A stretch of DNA of 64,000 bases from Apostichopus japonicus (GCF_037975245.1 NC_092567.1:23025376-23089375); one strand, 5' to 3'; positions 1 to 9,905 are shown, numbered from the stretch's first letter. The notes: a model not told the origin generated them from the letters alone. Numbers and translations: made by a program.

Positions 1-525
1 AATATTGTGTTCTCAAGACTCATGTTATATATGTACCTAGGATTTCTGAATCATGTTACAGCAACATATCAAACAAGAAGACCAATTTACCACTACAGAT
101 TCTTCAAAATTATCCCCTTAAGATTTATTTCAGCAAAACAGATAAATGTTGATAAGCTACAGAAGGGCAGCAACTGTGAGCAAAAGTCCATTATTAGAAA
201 CACTTGACTAAATGGACTTGCACTTACCATGTTCATGTGTGACAATAGAAGCATAGTGCATTATTTTGTACAACATATGAATCATGGAAGCCCAGGAACG
301 TTACTGTAATGTTCACCTAGTGTGGATTACTTTTGGATACACAAAATTCCTTTTCATTTACCAGAAGGAATGCAAACACAAGACTATGGCCTACCTATAT
401 TATATATATTATGCATTACAACGCAATGCCCTTAATAACATCCTAACCATGATATTGAATCACACTTGTTTTGATGAAGCGCTGTTACTATTGATATACC
501 TGCTGCTGCAAAGAGCTTGCTGGTT

Positions 526-569
526 GCGACACAACAATCGGGGAGTTCCCCGATTGAGGTTATTATGAG
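526..569 (+). repeat. Hairpin element (U0 copy)
   Basis: The motif GCGACACAACAATCGGGGAG is followed by TTCCCCGATT, so that AATCGGGGAGTTCCCCGATT forms a 9-bp stem with a 2-nt loop. The stem is intact in U0, U1, U6 (about 22518) and U8 (about 35128). It is lost on the right arm in U2, U3, U5 and U7 and disturbed in U9 and U10. Confidence 0.6.
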
Positions 570-726
570 GTAATTAAGAGACCACCTCATTGTGCAGTAT
601 TGTTAGTCAATCACGTAAAATTGACGCAAAGTAGGTTTTTCAATGATGCGAAAAATATTAGTTAAGCTCAGTAAGAGTAATTACTGAACTTGTCGTTCTC
701 TCAAAACCACTACTTTTTTTTTGCAG

Positions 727-792
727 CATAAAATTTATCCAATGCAAGGGCATCCAGAACCAGATCAGGCCATGGGGACAATCTGTCAATAG
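727..792 (+). CDS. Body exon D (U0 copy)
   Basis: A pyrimidine tract ending TTTGCAG (726) precedes an open stretch HKIYPMQGHPEPDQAMGTI, here closed early by TAG. It is phase-compatible with the GTGAGT donor of the basic exon. Other copies start at 4475 (U1), 19349 (U5), 22708 (U6), 35330 (U8) and 42912 (U10), and keep the frame through M-Q-G-H-P-E. In U2, U3 and U7 an altered A-run after the AG shifts the frame, giving a different open reading with KCIQKQVKPWGQL. Confidence 0.3.
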   Translation, partial: HKIYPMQGHPEPDQAMGTICQ

Positions 793-1109
793 GCATCCCT
801 TTTTTACTCAAGTCTTCATATTTCCTTCATTATTCTTTATCCCACATTTTTTTGTGTCCCCTAATTGATAAGGACTCCTCAACCCTCCCTTCCCCCCCCC
901 CTTACTCCTCCCTTGACTGCATATCCTGACCTCCCTCTGGTGAGGCCTTTCTAGATCCAAATAGACAAGAACACAACATATATTGTGAAATTATTCTATC
1001 AGAGTCAAAACAGTTTTATAACAGCTACCACAAACATGTTAATCTCCATTCAAATTAATAAGCACAAAAAGTTTAGATATAATTAGAAGGATTTAGGCTG
1101 TAACATTAC

Positions 1110-1498
1110 ATGATTTTACTCAACTGGATGTTAGAATCTGGCCAATTGTTGATAGAAAGTCATGCTTTAATCGCTAAAACATATAATAATAATTTAATAA
1201 CATTAAAGAATAACTTGATGCCATCAGAACTGCCAAAATGCTATCTCAGAAAGATGAGCGTTTGTGGAGGCTGGGATGGATTTGCAATACATATCTATTA
1301 TATGTATCCTAAAGCCTGCAAACACAGTAAGGTTAAATGATGACTCCATGTTTTTATGACTTTAATTCTTGGTGTATCATAGCACAAGGAACAGATAAGG
1401 CAACTAGAAATGAGGTTTTCATGTCAGAAGAAGAAATTGAGTGGAATTTGGTTAATTTCAAGAGTAGATCAAAAAGGAAATGCATTTCCCTGAATTAA
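1110..1498 (+). CDS. Spliced 110-codon ORF candidate (U0)
   Basis: Exon F runs 1110-1326 (72 codons plus 1 nt) and ends CACA|GTAAGG. A 56-nt intron (1327-1382) closes with CATAG. Exon G (1383-1498) continues in frame and stops at TAA. The exon G protein is TQGTDKATRNEVF, then SEEEIEWNLV, then a basic SRSKRKC near the end. Microintrons of this size are unusual for deuterostomes, where introns are usually longer. In most other units an indel upstream puts exon F in a different frame (see 4982), so the first 72 codons are doubtful; exon G is better supported. No family recognised. Confidence 0.35.
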
Positions 1499-1645
1499 AG
1501 TGAACATTTCCTATGCTCGCATCCTTAAAACAAATCAAACAAGAACATTTCCTATGGGAATTTGCTCATGTCAATTTTCTGTGGCAACAGAATTAAAAAT
1601 TGAGTAATTTCACTAATTTATGGTAAAAATTTTATTTTCCTTTAG

Positions 1646-1721
1646 ACCCATAAAAGGAAATAAGAGTAAACTTATTGGTTTATTCTACATGTTAACTCAC
1701 TTCTCACCGTTTGTGTCTTGA
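1646..1721 (+). CDS. Body exon H (U0 copy)
   Basis: A strong acceptor (ATTTTCCTTTAG or TTCACTTCAG in different units) precedes an exon of 76 nt. It reads, in phase 2, PIKGNKSKLIGLFYMLTHF and ends at TGA. The frame and the stop are kept in most copies (for example 9067-9142), with substitutions such as Q, E, R or I for single residues. U5 has a one-base insertion. Possibly the terminal exon of the unit's transcript, but no donor in exon G pairs with it cleanly. Confidence 0.3.
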
Positions 1722-2450
1722 ATATTGTGATAGTCTATGTTTCTGTACTGTTATTTAACGTATACTTGATGTTTAACTTTCATTATAGTCTTTTCTCAAT
1801 TGTCCATTTTACATTTTCCAAGATGTCTTCTTTTTTTTCCCTTGTGAAAGATTGTTGTAACTTTGCCATTGATTCATCATTTGCTTCTGTCCTGCATGAA
1901 TACTTATCAGTGATTGACCTGTACATAGGTGTTAGACTATCACAGACTTAATTTGTCCACAATTTTTAAACTATTAAGTACCTCAAATACTTAAAATGAA
2001 AAAATGGGATGGGCCTTCATCACTTTAAAATTTATTGAAATAAAACAACCTCATTGTTAGGCCTATGATCCCCTTGAAGGGGAGTTTTACTGGTCCAAAC
2101 CTGGTGTTGTGTTCTCTAAACCTACATGTCTCTACTGCAGTTTACATGTTGGTCATTCATTGCTATTTTGCACCCAAAAAAAAAACACACTGTGGAAAAC
2201 TAAATAGGCTCTCTGGACAACCAAAAGGAAACACTTGGTTGTCCAAGGGGCAACCAGAAAAAAAATCCAGTTAAAATTTGTCTTGCTGTGTACAGTATCT
2301 ATATAAAAGTGATAAACTAGAGCAAAATAACTCCAATCCTACTAGCTATGAGTAAGTTATCTGCACAAACCTAAAAAGGAGATTTCTCTGTGACATTTTG
2401 AAGACCTTCTTTCCAGCTTGTAAATTGTTTGTCTACTTTATGTTTTTTTT

Positions 2451-2469
2451 GGGGGGGGGGGGAGGGGGG
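2451..2469 (+). repeat. G-run (G12-A-G6)
   Basis: Each ordinary unit has a G-run in its tail; others lie at 6114-6122, 13219-13235, 14646-14672, 24331-24347, 33283-33295 and 37055-37070. Run length varies between otherwise near-identical copies (for example G12 here against G9 in U8). The stretch could form a G-quadruplex. Confidence 0.8.
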
Positions 2470-2913
2470 CTCCCTTCTTTTTTACTTTGGTATATATTTG
2501 ATTGATACTTCTACTGTGTAGTGTACCTTTGAGAATAAAAACTTCTGTAAATGCAACTACAAGACAACAAACCCATGTGAAACAACGACAAAATGCTGCA
2601 CTAAGTATTACTAATACAGAACGTACACGGAAGTAGCTACTTGCTACCATGTGGTGATGTTGTATTATACTAGCATATTGTGTATTACTATTTGTATGTA
2701 TATAGTTGTGTTACTCATTTAAACCACAGCATAATTCTGTCCACATAGGTTGATGTGATTGCATTTATCTTAGTTGTGGTAAAGAACCACACTCACCCCT
2801 CAATCTCAACATCCAAAAAGAAATAGAAAACAAGTTGAAACCAAAGAAGGCTATTTCACATTTCTAGAAAAATCGCCCTCTCCCTTTTAGATGCAATTCG
2901 TGCCACGCAGTGA

Positions 2914-3151
2914 CTACACGTGTAGCACTGGTATAAAAGAACACTCCCCACAAACTACCAACGAAAATATGATATGAACGAAGCGAAGAATGGAAAGGAG
3001 AATTCGGAGAAACTTGAAGAACAATACAAGCCAAAATCGTCAATGTTGGTGATTGGAAACACAAAGCAAGATCTGTCTATAAATAACTTGTAACCTACGT
3101 CCCTGGACAAATGTTTCATTCCCGCTGTCACACAACGATTTTGGCGCCAAA
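2914..3151 (+). promoter_or_regulatory. U1 promoter-like module
   Basis: The 12-bp palindrome CTACACGTGTAG with a CACGTG E-box (2914-2925) is followed by TATAAAAG (2932-2939). A 12-bp E2F-type palindrome TTTGGCGCCAAA (3140-3151) runs directly into AAAATGGT (YY1-like) and ACTTCCGCC (ETS-like). Site identities rest on known consensus motifs; promoter function is inferred. Confidence 0.55.
2974..3093 (+). CDS. Small ORF downstream of the TATA box (39 aa)
   Basis: The ORF starts 42 bp after the TATA box, so a transcript starting about 30 bp from TATA would have a very short leader. A two-codon ATG-ATA-TGA overlaps just upstream. The peptide begins MNEAKNGKENSEKLEEQYK: charged, Glu/Lys-rich, with a hydrophobic MLVIG near residues 24-28, and no known family. 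Same-frame copies of full length lie at 10056-10175, 13729-13848, 37575-37694 and 41372-41491. Slightly shorter ones (35 aa) lie at 27496-27603 and 33806-33913, and a 31-aa one starts at 21188. U2, U5 and U11 carry frameshifts. It may be a real microprotein, an upstream ORF, or chance. Confidence 0.3.
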   Translation: MNEAKNGKENSEKLEEQYKPKSSMLVIGNTKQDLSINNL

Positions 3152-3311
3152 ATGGTATTTACTTCCGCCTGTGTATATGTACTGGTAATAAGAATTGATA
3201 ACAAAGGCTTACAGGTGTGTGTCTGTGTTGGACGTTACAAAAATCCGCAGATACACTTGATTATCAAACTACCACATTCCTAGAGGAAACCTTTCATCAA
3301 TATCGACAAAC

Positions 3312-3590
3312 ATGGGACGAAAAAAATGGAAAAAGTTAAAGAAGTCAAAGAGAAGAAATCGCCAGTTGGTGAGTAAACCTTTACTGTATAAACAGAGATC
3401 TGTTCAGCTGAGTTACAGCGTTCTTGTAACAGGCGATCAGCTCGCATTCAGACAGGAAAGAGGCAAAGCTTGCATCTTGTTTATTACTACTACAAACACG
3501 TTTGCAGATTCCAGATATTTCCGAGGTCAAATGGTGAAGACTATTAACATGTTAACTGTCTTAAAGAAAAATGTAAGCGATTCTCAATAG
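3312..3590 (+). CDS. Lys/Arg-rich peptide exon, U1 copy
   Basis: The ATG sits in a strong Kozak context (A at -3, G at +4), about 160 bp after the E2F palindrome. The first 19 codons give MGRKKWKKLKKSKRRNRQL, a highly basic stretch that would suit nuclear/nucleolar targeting or nucleic-acid binding. Directly after codon 19 stands TTG|GTGAGT, a near-ideal 5' splice site (GT at 3369). An acceptor TTTGCAG ends at 3507, giving a 139-nt intron. Read through, the ORF is 92 codons. Spliced to 3508, it ends after about nine more residues. Splicing to the body exon at 4475 is also phase-compatible. Function unknown. Confidence 0.4.
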   Translation: MGRKKWKKLKKSKRRNRQLVSKPLLYKQRSVQLSYSVLVTGDQLAFRQERGKACILFITTTNTFADSRYFRGQMVKTINMLTVLKKNVSDSQ

Positions 3591-4629
3591 AGAGAAGAAT
3601 TGTCACCTGACTGGATGATGGTGGAAGCCTTAAAAGGTAATGAAGGTTCCAAGGCCATGAAGGCCACAAGGCCCAGGGCTTCACTCATGTAAAAGTGGAA
3701 TCGTTAAGTAAATCTAAAATGTCAATACTAATCATATTTGACACCCTTTGTCATGACTTAAAGAATTCATGGAGCTGTGTCATAACTAATCTTTTGTTCT
3801 CAAGACTCAAGTTACATGTGTACCTAGGATTTCTGAATCATGTTACAGCAACATATCAAACAAGAAGACCAATTTACCACTACAGATTCTTCAAAACTAT
3901 CCACTTAAGATTTATTTCAGCAAAACAGAAATATGTTGTCCATTACTAGAAACACTTGACTAAATCGACTTGCACTTCCCATGTTCATGTGTGACAGTAG
4001 AAGCATAGTGCATTATTTTGTACAACATATAAATCATGGAAGCCCAGGAACGTTACTGTAATGTTCACCTAGTGTGGATTACTTTTGGATACACAAAATT
4101 CCTTTTCATTTACCAGAAGGAATGCAAACACAAGACTATGGCCTACCTATATTATATATATTATCATTACAACGCAATGCCCTTAATAACATCCTAACCA
4201 TGATATTGAATCACACTTGTTTTGATGAAGCGCTGTTACTATTGATATACCTGCGGCTGCAAAGAGCTTGCTGGTTGCGACACAACAATCGGGGAGTTCC
4301 CCGATTGAGGTTATTATGATGTAATTAAGAGACCACCTGGTTGTGCAGTATTGTTAGTCAATCACGTAAAATTGACGCAAAGTAGGTTTATTCTTGAAGC
4401 GAAAATATTAGAAAGCTCAGTAAGAGTAATTACCAAACTTGTTTTTTTCTCAAAACCAATACTTTTCTTTTTAGTATAAAATTTATCCAATGCAAGGGCA
4501 TCCAGAACAATATCAGGCCATGGGGACAATTATGTCACAAGACTCCCCCTTTTCCTGAAGTTATCATTTTCCCTTAAGTATTCTTTATCCCAGATTTTCT
4601 TGTGTTCCCTAATTGACCAGGAGTCCTCA

Positions 4630-4643
4630 CCCCCCCCCCCCCC
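4630..4643 (+). repeat. C-run (C14)
   Basis: Mid-body C homopolymer of the unit, 1.2-1.6 kb before the G-run. Other copies are at 892-901 (10), 8317-8328 (12), 11737-11752 (16), 22863-22872 (10) and 29196-29211 (16). U5 has an interrupted version near 19505. Confidence 0.85.
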
Positions 4644-4981
4644 AATTACTCCTCCCTTGACTATATATCCTGACCTCCCTCTGGTGAGGCCTTTCTAGAT
4701 CCAAATAGACAAGATCACAACAAGTATTGTGAAATTATTCTATCAGAGTCAAAACAGTTTTATAATAGCTACCACAAACGTGTTAATTTCTTTTCCGATT
4801 AATAAGCACAAATAGTTAAGATATGATTAGAAGGATTTAAGCTGTTACATTACATGAACTTACTCAACTGGATGTAAGAATCTGGCCAATTGTTGATAGA
4901 AAATTATGCTGTAATTGCTAAAAAATCTAATCATCACTTAATAACATTAAAGGATAACTCAAGGCCCTAAGAACTGATAAA

Positions 4982-5217
4982 ATGCTATCTCGGAAAGATG
5001 AACGTTTGTGGAGGCTGGGAAAGATTTGCAAAACATATCTTTTATATGTACCTAAACCCTGTAAACACAGTAAGATTAAATGATGACTCCATGTTTTTAT
5101 GACTTTTATCCCATGTATTTCATAGCACAGGGACAAAATAAGTCAACTAGAAATGAGGTTTGGAGGGCAGAAGAAGAAACTGAGTGGAATTTGGTTAATG
5201 GCAAGAATGGATCTTAA
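4982..5217 (+). CDS. Spliced ORF candidate, exons F+G (U1)
   Basis: Exon F is 4982-5069 (MLSRKDERLWRL..., 29 codons plus 1 nt), with donor GTAAGA. The intron is 56 nt (5070-5125), ending CATAG. Exon G is 5126-5217, ending early at TAA after GKNGS. The total is 59 codons. The exon F frame here (MLSRKDERLWRL, then ICKTYLLYVPKPCKH) is the one also open in U5, U6 and U7. Confidence 0.35.
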
Positions 5218-6571
5218 AGGAAATAAATTTCCCTGAACTAATGGGTGCATTTCCTTTGCTCGCATCCTTAAAAGAAAAAAAAATTTAAATCATTTCCTAT
5301 GGATATTTGCTCACATCAATTTTCTGTGGTAACAGAATTAAAAATTGAGTAATTTCACTAATTTATGGTGAAATTTGTATTTTCCCTTCAGACCCATACA
5401 AGGAACTAAGAATAAACTTATTGGGAGATTCTACATGTTGACTCACTTCTCACCCTTTTTCTCTTGAATATTGTGATAGTCTATGTTTCTGTACTGTTAT
5501 TTAACGTATACTTAATATTTAACTTTCATTGTCTTTTCTCAATTGCCCATTTTACATTTTTCCAAGAATTCTATTTATTTTCCTATTGAAAGATTGTTGT
5601 AACTTTGCCATGGAAGTGCTAACATCATTGGCTTATGTCCTGCACAGATACAGTACTTATCAATCAGTGATTGCCCTGTACATAGTGGTTAAACTATCAG
5701 CCTTAATATGTCCACAACTATTAAGTAACACCAAAATACAAAATGACAAATTGGATGGCCCTTCATCATTTTCAAAGTTATTGAAATAAAACAAACATAT
5801 TGTTAGGCCTATCATCCATTAGAAGGGGAGTTTTACTGATCCAAACCTTGTGTTGTTTTCTCCAAGCCTATACATCCCTCCTGCAGTTTACATATTGGTC
5901 ATTCTTTGCTGTTTTGCACACAGAAAAAAAAAACACTTTAAACTGTCACAAAATTAGAAATTTTTGTAAAAGATGGCCTCAAGTTACCATATTTACTACT
6001 AGTTAAGAGTATGTTATCTGCACAGCCCTACAAATGAGATTTCTCTCTGACATTTTGAAGATCTACTCTCCAACTTGTAAAGTTTGTTTATTTTATGTTG
6101 TTTGTTTTTTAGAGGGGGGGGGAGAGCTCCCTTCTGTTTTACTTTGGTATATATTTGATTGATGCATTACTACTGTGCAGTGTACCTTTTGAGTATAAAT
6201 ATTTCTGTAAATGCAATTCCAAGAAAATAACCCATGTGAATCAATGACAAAATTCTGTACTAAGTATTATTAATACAGAGCGTACACGGAAGTAGCTACT
6301 AGCTACCATGTGGTGATGTTGTATAATACTAGCATATTGTGTATTACAATTTGTATGTATATAGTTGTTTTACTCATTTAAACCACAGCATAATTCTGTC
6401 CACATAGGTTGATGTGATTGAGTTTATCATAGTTGTGGTAACAACCACACTCACCCCTCAGTCCCAACACCCAAAAATAAATAGAAAACAAGTTGAAACC
6501 AAAGAAGGTTATTTCACGTTTCTAGAAAAATTGCCCTCTCCCTTTTAGATGCAATTCGTGCCAAGCAGTGA

Positions 6572-6798
6572 CTACACGTGTAGCACTGGTATAAAAGAAC
6601 ACTACCCCACAAACTACCAACGAAAATATGATATAAACGAAGGGAAGAATGGAAGGAGAATTCGGAGAAACTTGAAGCAGAATACAAGCGAAAATCGTCA
6701 ATGTTGGTGATTGGAAACACAAAACAAGATTTGACTTAGAATAACATGTAACCTATGTCACTCTCATGACCTCTGTCAACAACGATTTTGTCGCCAAA
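6572..6798 (+). promoter_or_regulatory. U2 promoter-like module
   Basis: CACGTG palindrome at 6572 and TATAAAAG at 6590. The E2F site carries one substitution (TTTGTCGCCAAA, 6787-6798) that breaks the palindrome. Confidence 0.45.
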
Positions 6799-6958
6799 AT
6801 GGTATTTACTTCCGCCTGTGTATATGTACTGGTAATAAGAATTGATAACAAAAGCTTACAGGTGTGTGTGTGTGTTGGACCTTGCAAAAATCCGCAGATA
6901 CACTTGGTTATCTAACTACCACTTTCATAGAGGAAACATTTCTTCAAAATCAACAAAG

Positions 6959-7201
6959 ATGGGACGTAAAAAATGGAAAAAGTTAAAGAAGTCAAAGAGA
7001 AGAAATCGCCAGTTGGTGAGTAAACCTTTACTATATAAACAGAGATCTGTTCAGCTGAGTTACAGCGTTCTTGTAACAGGCGATCAGCTCGCATTCAGAC
7101 AGGAAAGAGGCAAAGCTTGCATCTTGTTTATTACTACTAAATACACGTTTGCAGCCTCCAGATATTTCCGAGGTCAAATGGTGAAGACTATTAACATGTA
7201 A
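6959..7201 (+). CDS. Basic peptide exon, U2 copy
   Basis: Basic 19-residue start and GTGAGT donor unchanged. Unspliced, the frame is 80 codons, closed by TAA right after the conserved ...MVKTINM stretch. The start context is AAAGATGG (A at -3). Upstream sequence is open in the same frame back to 6842. Confidence 0.35.
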   Translation: MGRKKWKKLKKSKRRNRQLVSKPLLYKQRSVQLSYSVLVTGDQLAFRQERGKACILFITTKYTFAASRYFRGQMVKTINM

Positions 7202-8818
7202 ACTGTCTTAAAGAAAAATGTCAGTGATTCTCAAAGAGAGAAAAATTGTTGCCTGACTGGCTAATAGTGGAAGCCTCAAAGGTAATGAAGGCTCCAGGGC
7301 CATGAAGGCAACAAGGCCCAGGGCTTCACTCATGTAAAAGTGGAATCGTTAAGTAAAACTAAAATGTCAATATTAATCATATTTGACACCCTTTGTCATG
7401 ACTTAAAGAATTCCTGGAACTGTATCATTACAAATCTTTTGTTCTAAAGACTCATGTTATATGTGTACCTAGGATTTCTGAATCATGTAACAGCAACATA
7501 TCAAACAAGCAGACCAATTAACCACTACAGATTCTTCAAAGCTATCCCTTTATGATTTATTTCAGCAAAACAGATAAATGTTGATAAGCTACAGAAGGAC
7601 AGCAACTGTGAGCAAAAGTCCATATATAGAAACACTTGACTAAATCGACTTGCACTTTACTACCATGTTCATGTGTGACAGTAGAAGCATAGTGCATTAT
7701 TATGAACAACATATAAATCAAGAAAAAGCCCAGGAATGCTACTGTAATGTTCACCCAGTGTGGATTACATTTGGATACACAAAATTCCTTTTCATTTACC
7801 AGAAGGAATGTAAACACAAGACTATGGCCTACCTATATTATATATATATATTATGCATTAGAAAGTAACACCCTTAATAACATCCTAACCATGATTTTGA
7901 ATCACACTTGTTTTGATGAAGCGCTGTTACTATTAATATACCTGCCGCTGCAAAGAGCTTGCTGGTTGCGACACAACAATCGGGGAGTTCCCTCGGAAAC
8001 TATGAGGTAATTAGGAGACCACCTCATTGTGTAGTATTGTTAGTCAATCACGTTAAATGGACGCAAAGTAGGTATAGTCTTCAAGCGAAAAATATAAGTT
8101 AAGCTCAGTAATAGTAACTCCCAAAGTTGTAGTTCTCTCAAAACTGCTACTTTTCTTTGCAGAAACAATTTATCCAATGCAAGTGCATCCAGAAACAGGT
8201 CAAGCCATGGGGACAATTATGTCACAAGGCACCCCCTTATCTGAAGTCTTCATGTTTCTTTCATTATTCTTTGTCCCAGATTTTCTTGTGTCACCTTATT
8301 GCCTAGGACTCCTCATCCCCCCCCCCCCTTTACTCTTCCTTTGACTGCATACCCTGACCTCCCTCTGGTCAGGCCTTTCTAGATCCAAATAGACAAGAAC
8401 ACAAAAGATATTGTGAAAATTATTCTATCAGAGCCAAATCAGTTTTATAACAGCTACCACAAACATGTTACTCTCCTTTCAGATTAAACACAAAAAGTTT
8501 AGATATAATTAGAAGGATTTAGGCTGTAACATTACATGAACCTACTCAACTGGATGTTAGAATCTGGCCAATTGTTGATAGAAAGTCATGCTTTAATTGC
8601 TAAAAAATTCTAATAATCACTGAATAAAATTAAAGGAAAACTCGATGCCATAAGAATTGCTAAAATGCTATCTCGGTAAGATGCGTGTTTGTGAAGGCTG
8701 GGATGGATTTGCAATACATATCTATTATATGTACCTAAAGCCTGCAAACACAGTCAGATTAATTGATGACTCCATGTTTTTATGACTTTAATCCTTGATA
8801 CATCATAGCACAAAGAAC

Positions 8819-8894
8819 AGATAAATCAACTAGAAATGAGGTTTTCAGGGCAGAAGAAGAAATTGAGTGGAATTTGGTTGATGGCAAGGGTTAA
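8819..8894 (+). CDS. Exon G, U2 copy (short)
   Basis: The frame is open (TQRTDKSTRNEVFRAEEEIE...) but a TAA truncates it after DGKG. The upstream donor is GTCAGA and exon F has an in-frame TAA, so this copy looks non-functional. Confidence 0.25.
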
Positions 8895-9489
8895 ATCCAA
8901 AAGAAAATGCATTTCCCTGAACAAATGGGTGCATTTCGTTTGCATGAATCCTAAAAAAAAAAAAACATTTCCTATGGATATTTCCTCATGTCACTTTTCT
9001 GTGGCAACAGAAATAAAAAATGAGTAACTTTACTAATATATGGTAAAAATTTTGTTTTCACTTCAGACCCATAAAAGGGAATAAGAGTAAACTTATTGGG
9101 ATATTCTACATGTTGACTCACTTCTCACCCTTTTTGTCTTGAATATTGTGATTATCTATGTTTCTGTACTGTTATTTAACATATACTTAATGTTGACACT
9201 TTCATTATTGTCTTTCTCAATTGCCCATTTTACATTTTCCAAGAAGTCTTTTTTTTCCCTTGTGAAAGATTGTTGTAACTTTGCCATTGATTCATCATTG
9301 GCTTCTGTCCTGCATGAATACTTATCAATCAGTGATTGCCCTGTACATAGTGGTTAAACTATCAGACTTAATTTGTCCACAATTTTTAAGTACAACTATT
9401 AAGTACCCCCAAATACTTAAAAAGAAAAATTGGAATGGGCCTTCATCACTTTATAGGTTATTGAAATAAAACAACCTCATTGTTACTAT

Positions 9490-9560
9490 AAGCCTCCATG
9501 GCTTCTTTCGCGAGTTCCTGCTTGCGGGAAGATCACATATACATACATACATACATACAT
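9490..9560 (+). mobile_element. 71-bp insertion with CATA-repeat tail
   Basis: Absent from the matching sites in U5 and U10. It is bordered by ACTAT on both sides (9485-9489 and 9561-9565), a likely 5-bp target duplication, and ends in (CATA)n. A short SINE-like or retroposed fragment is the simplest reading; no family recognised. Confidence 0.4.
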
Positions 9561-9716
9561 ACTATGAGCTACCCGAAAGGGAGTTTTACTGGCCCAAACC
9601 AGGTGTTGTATTCTCTTAACCTACACATCTCACCTGCAGTTTACATATTGGACATTCTTTGCTATTTTTGCATTAAAAATAAAACACATTAAATTGTCGC
9701 AAAAAATGTCCCTATC

Positions 9717-9905
9717 GTCTACCAAAGGAATGCATGCGCAAGTCATACAAGTATTATATAATTCCTGCATAAATTATCAAACCATGCTGTTAACCATGAG
9801 TTAAGTATGACCTTGGATTAAATTTGTTGTGCCTATAAAGTATACCCGCGATTGTCAAACCCTCGCGAGTTGCAACACAACGATCGGGGAGTTCCCTGAA
9901 TTTGT
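9717..9905 (+). repeat. Diverged second copy of the hairpin element (U2 tail)
   Basis: This tail stretch can be aligned by eye with the first-copy region at about 7795-7995. It shares the CTACC(A)GAAGGAATGC-like start, a TATTATATA stretch, ACCATGA, and GTTGCRACACAAC followed by ATCGGGGAGTTCCC at the end. The same second copy occurs at about 20835-21030 (U5 tail) and 44398-44586 (U10 tail). It marks an old internal duplication inside the unit. Confidence 0.5.

Larger units (their letters stand above)
1..2849 (+). repeat. Unit U0 (3' body only)
   Basis: The left part, including its promoter module, lies outside the window. The body begins just downstream of the basic exon position and runs through the C-run (892-901), the small exons at 727, 1110 and 1646, and the G-run (2451-2469). 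From about 1050 on it is nearly identical to U8 (offset about +34602) and, over a longer stretch, to U9 (offset about +38400). Confidence 0.85.
2850..6509 (+). repeat. Unit U1 (about 3.66 kb)
   Basis: Complete unit. It has the CACGTG E-box, a TATA box, an intact 39-codon ORF, a perfect E2F palindrome and the basic exon at 3312. Its C-run is 4630-4643 and its G-run 6114-6122. The first part up to about 3690 matches U9 and U10 almost exactly, while the rest is a more diverged version. Confidence 0.85.
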
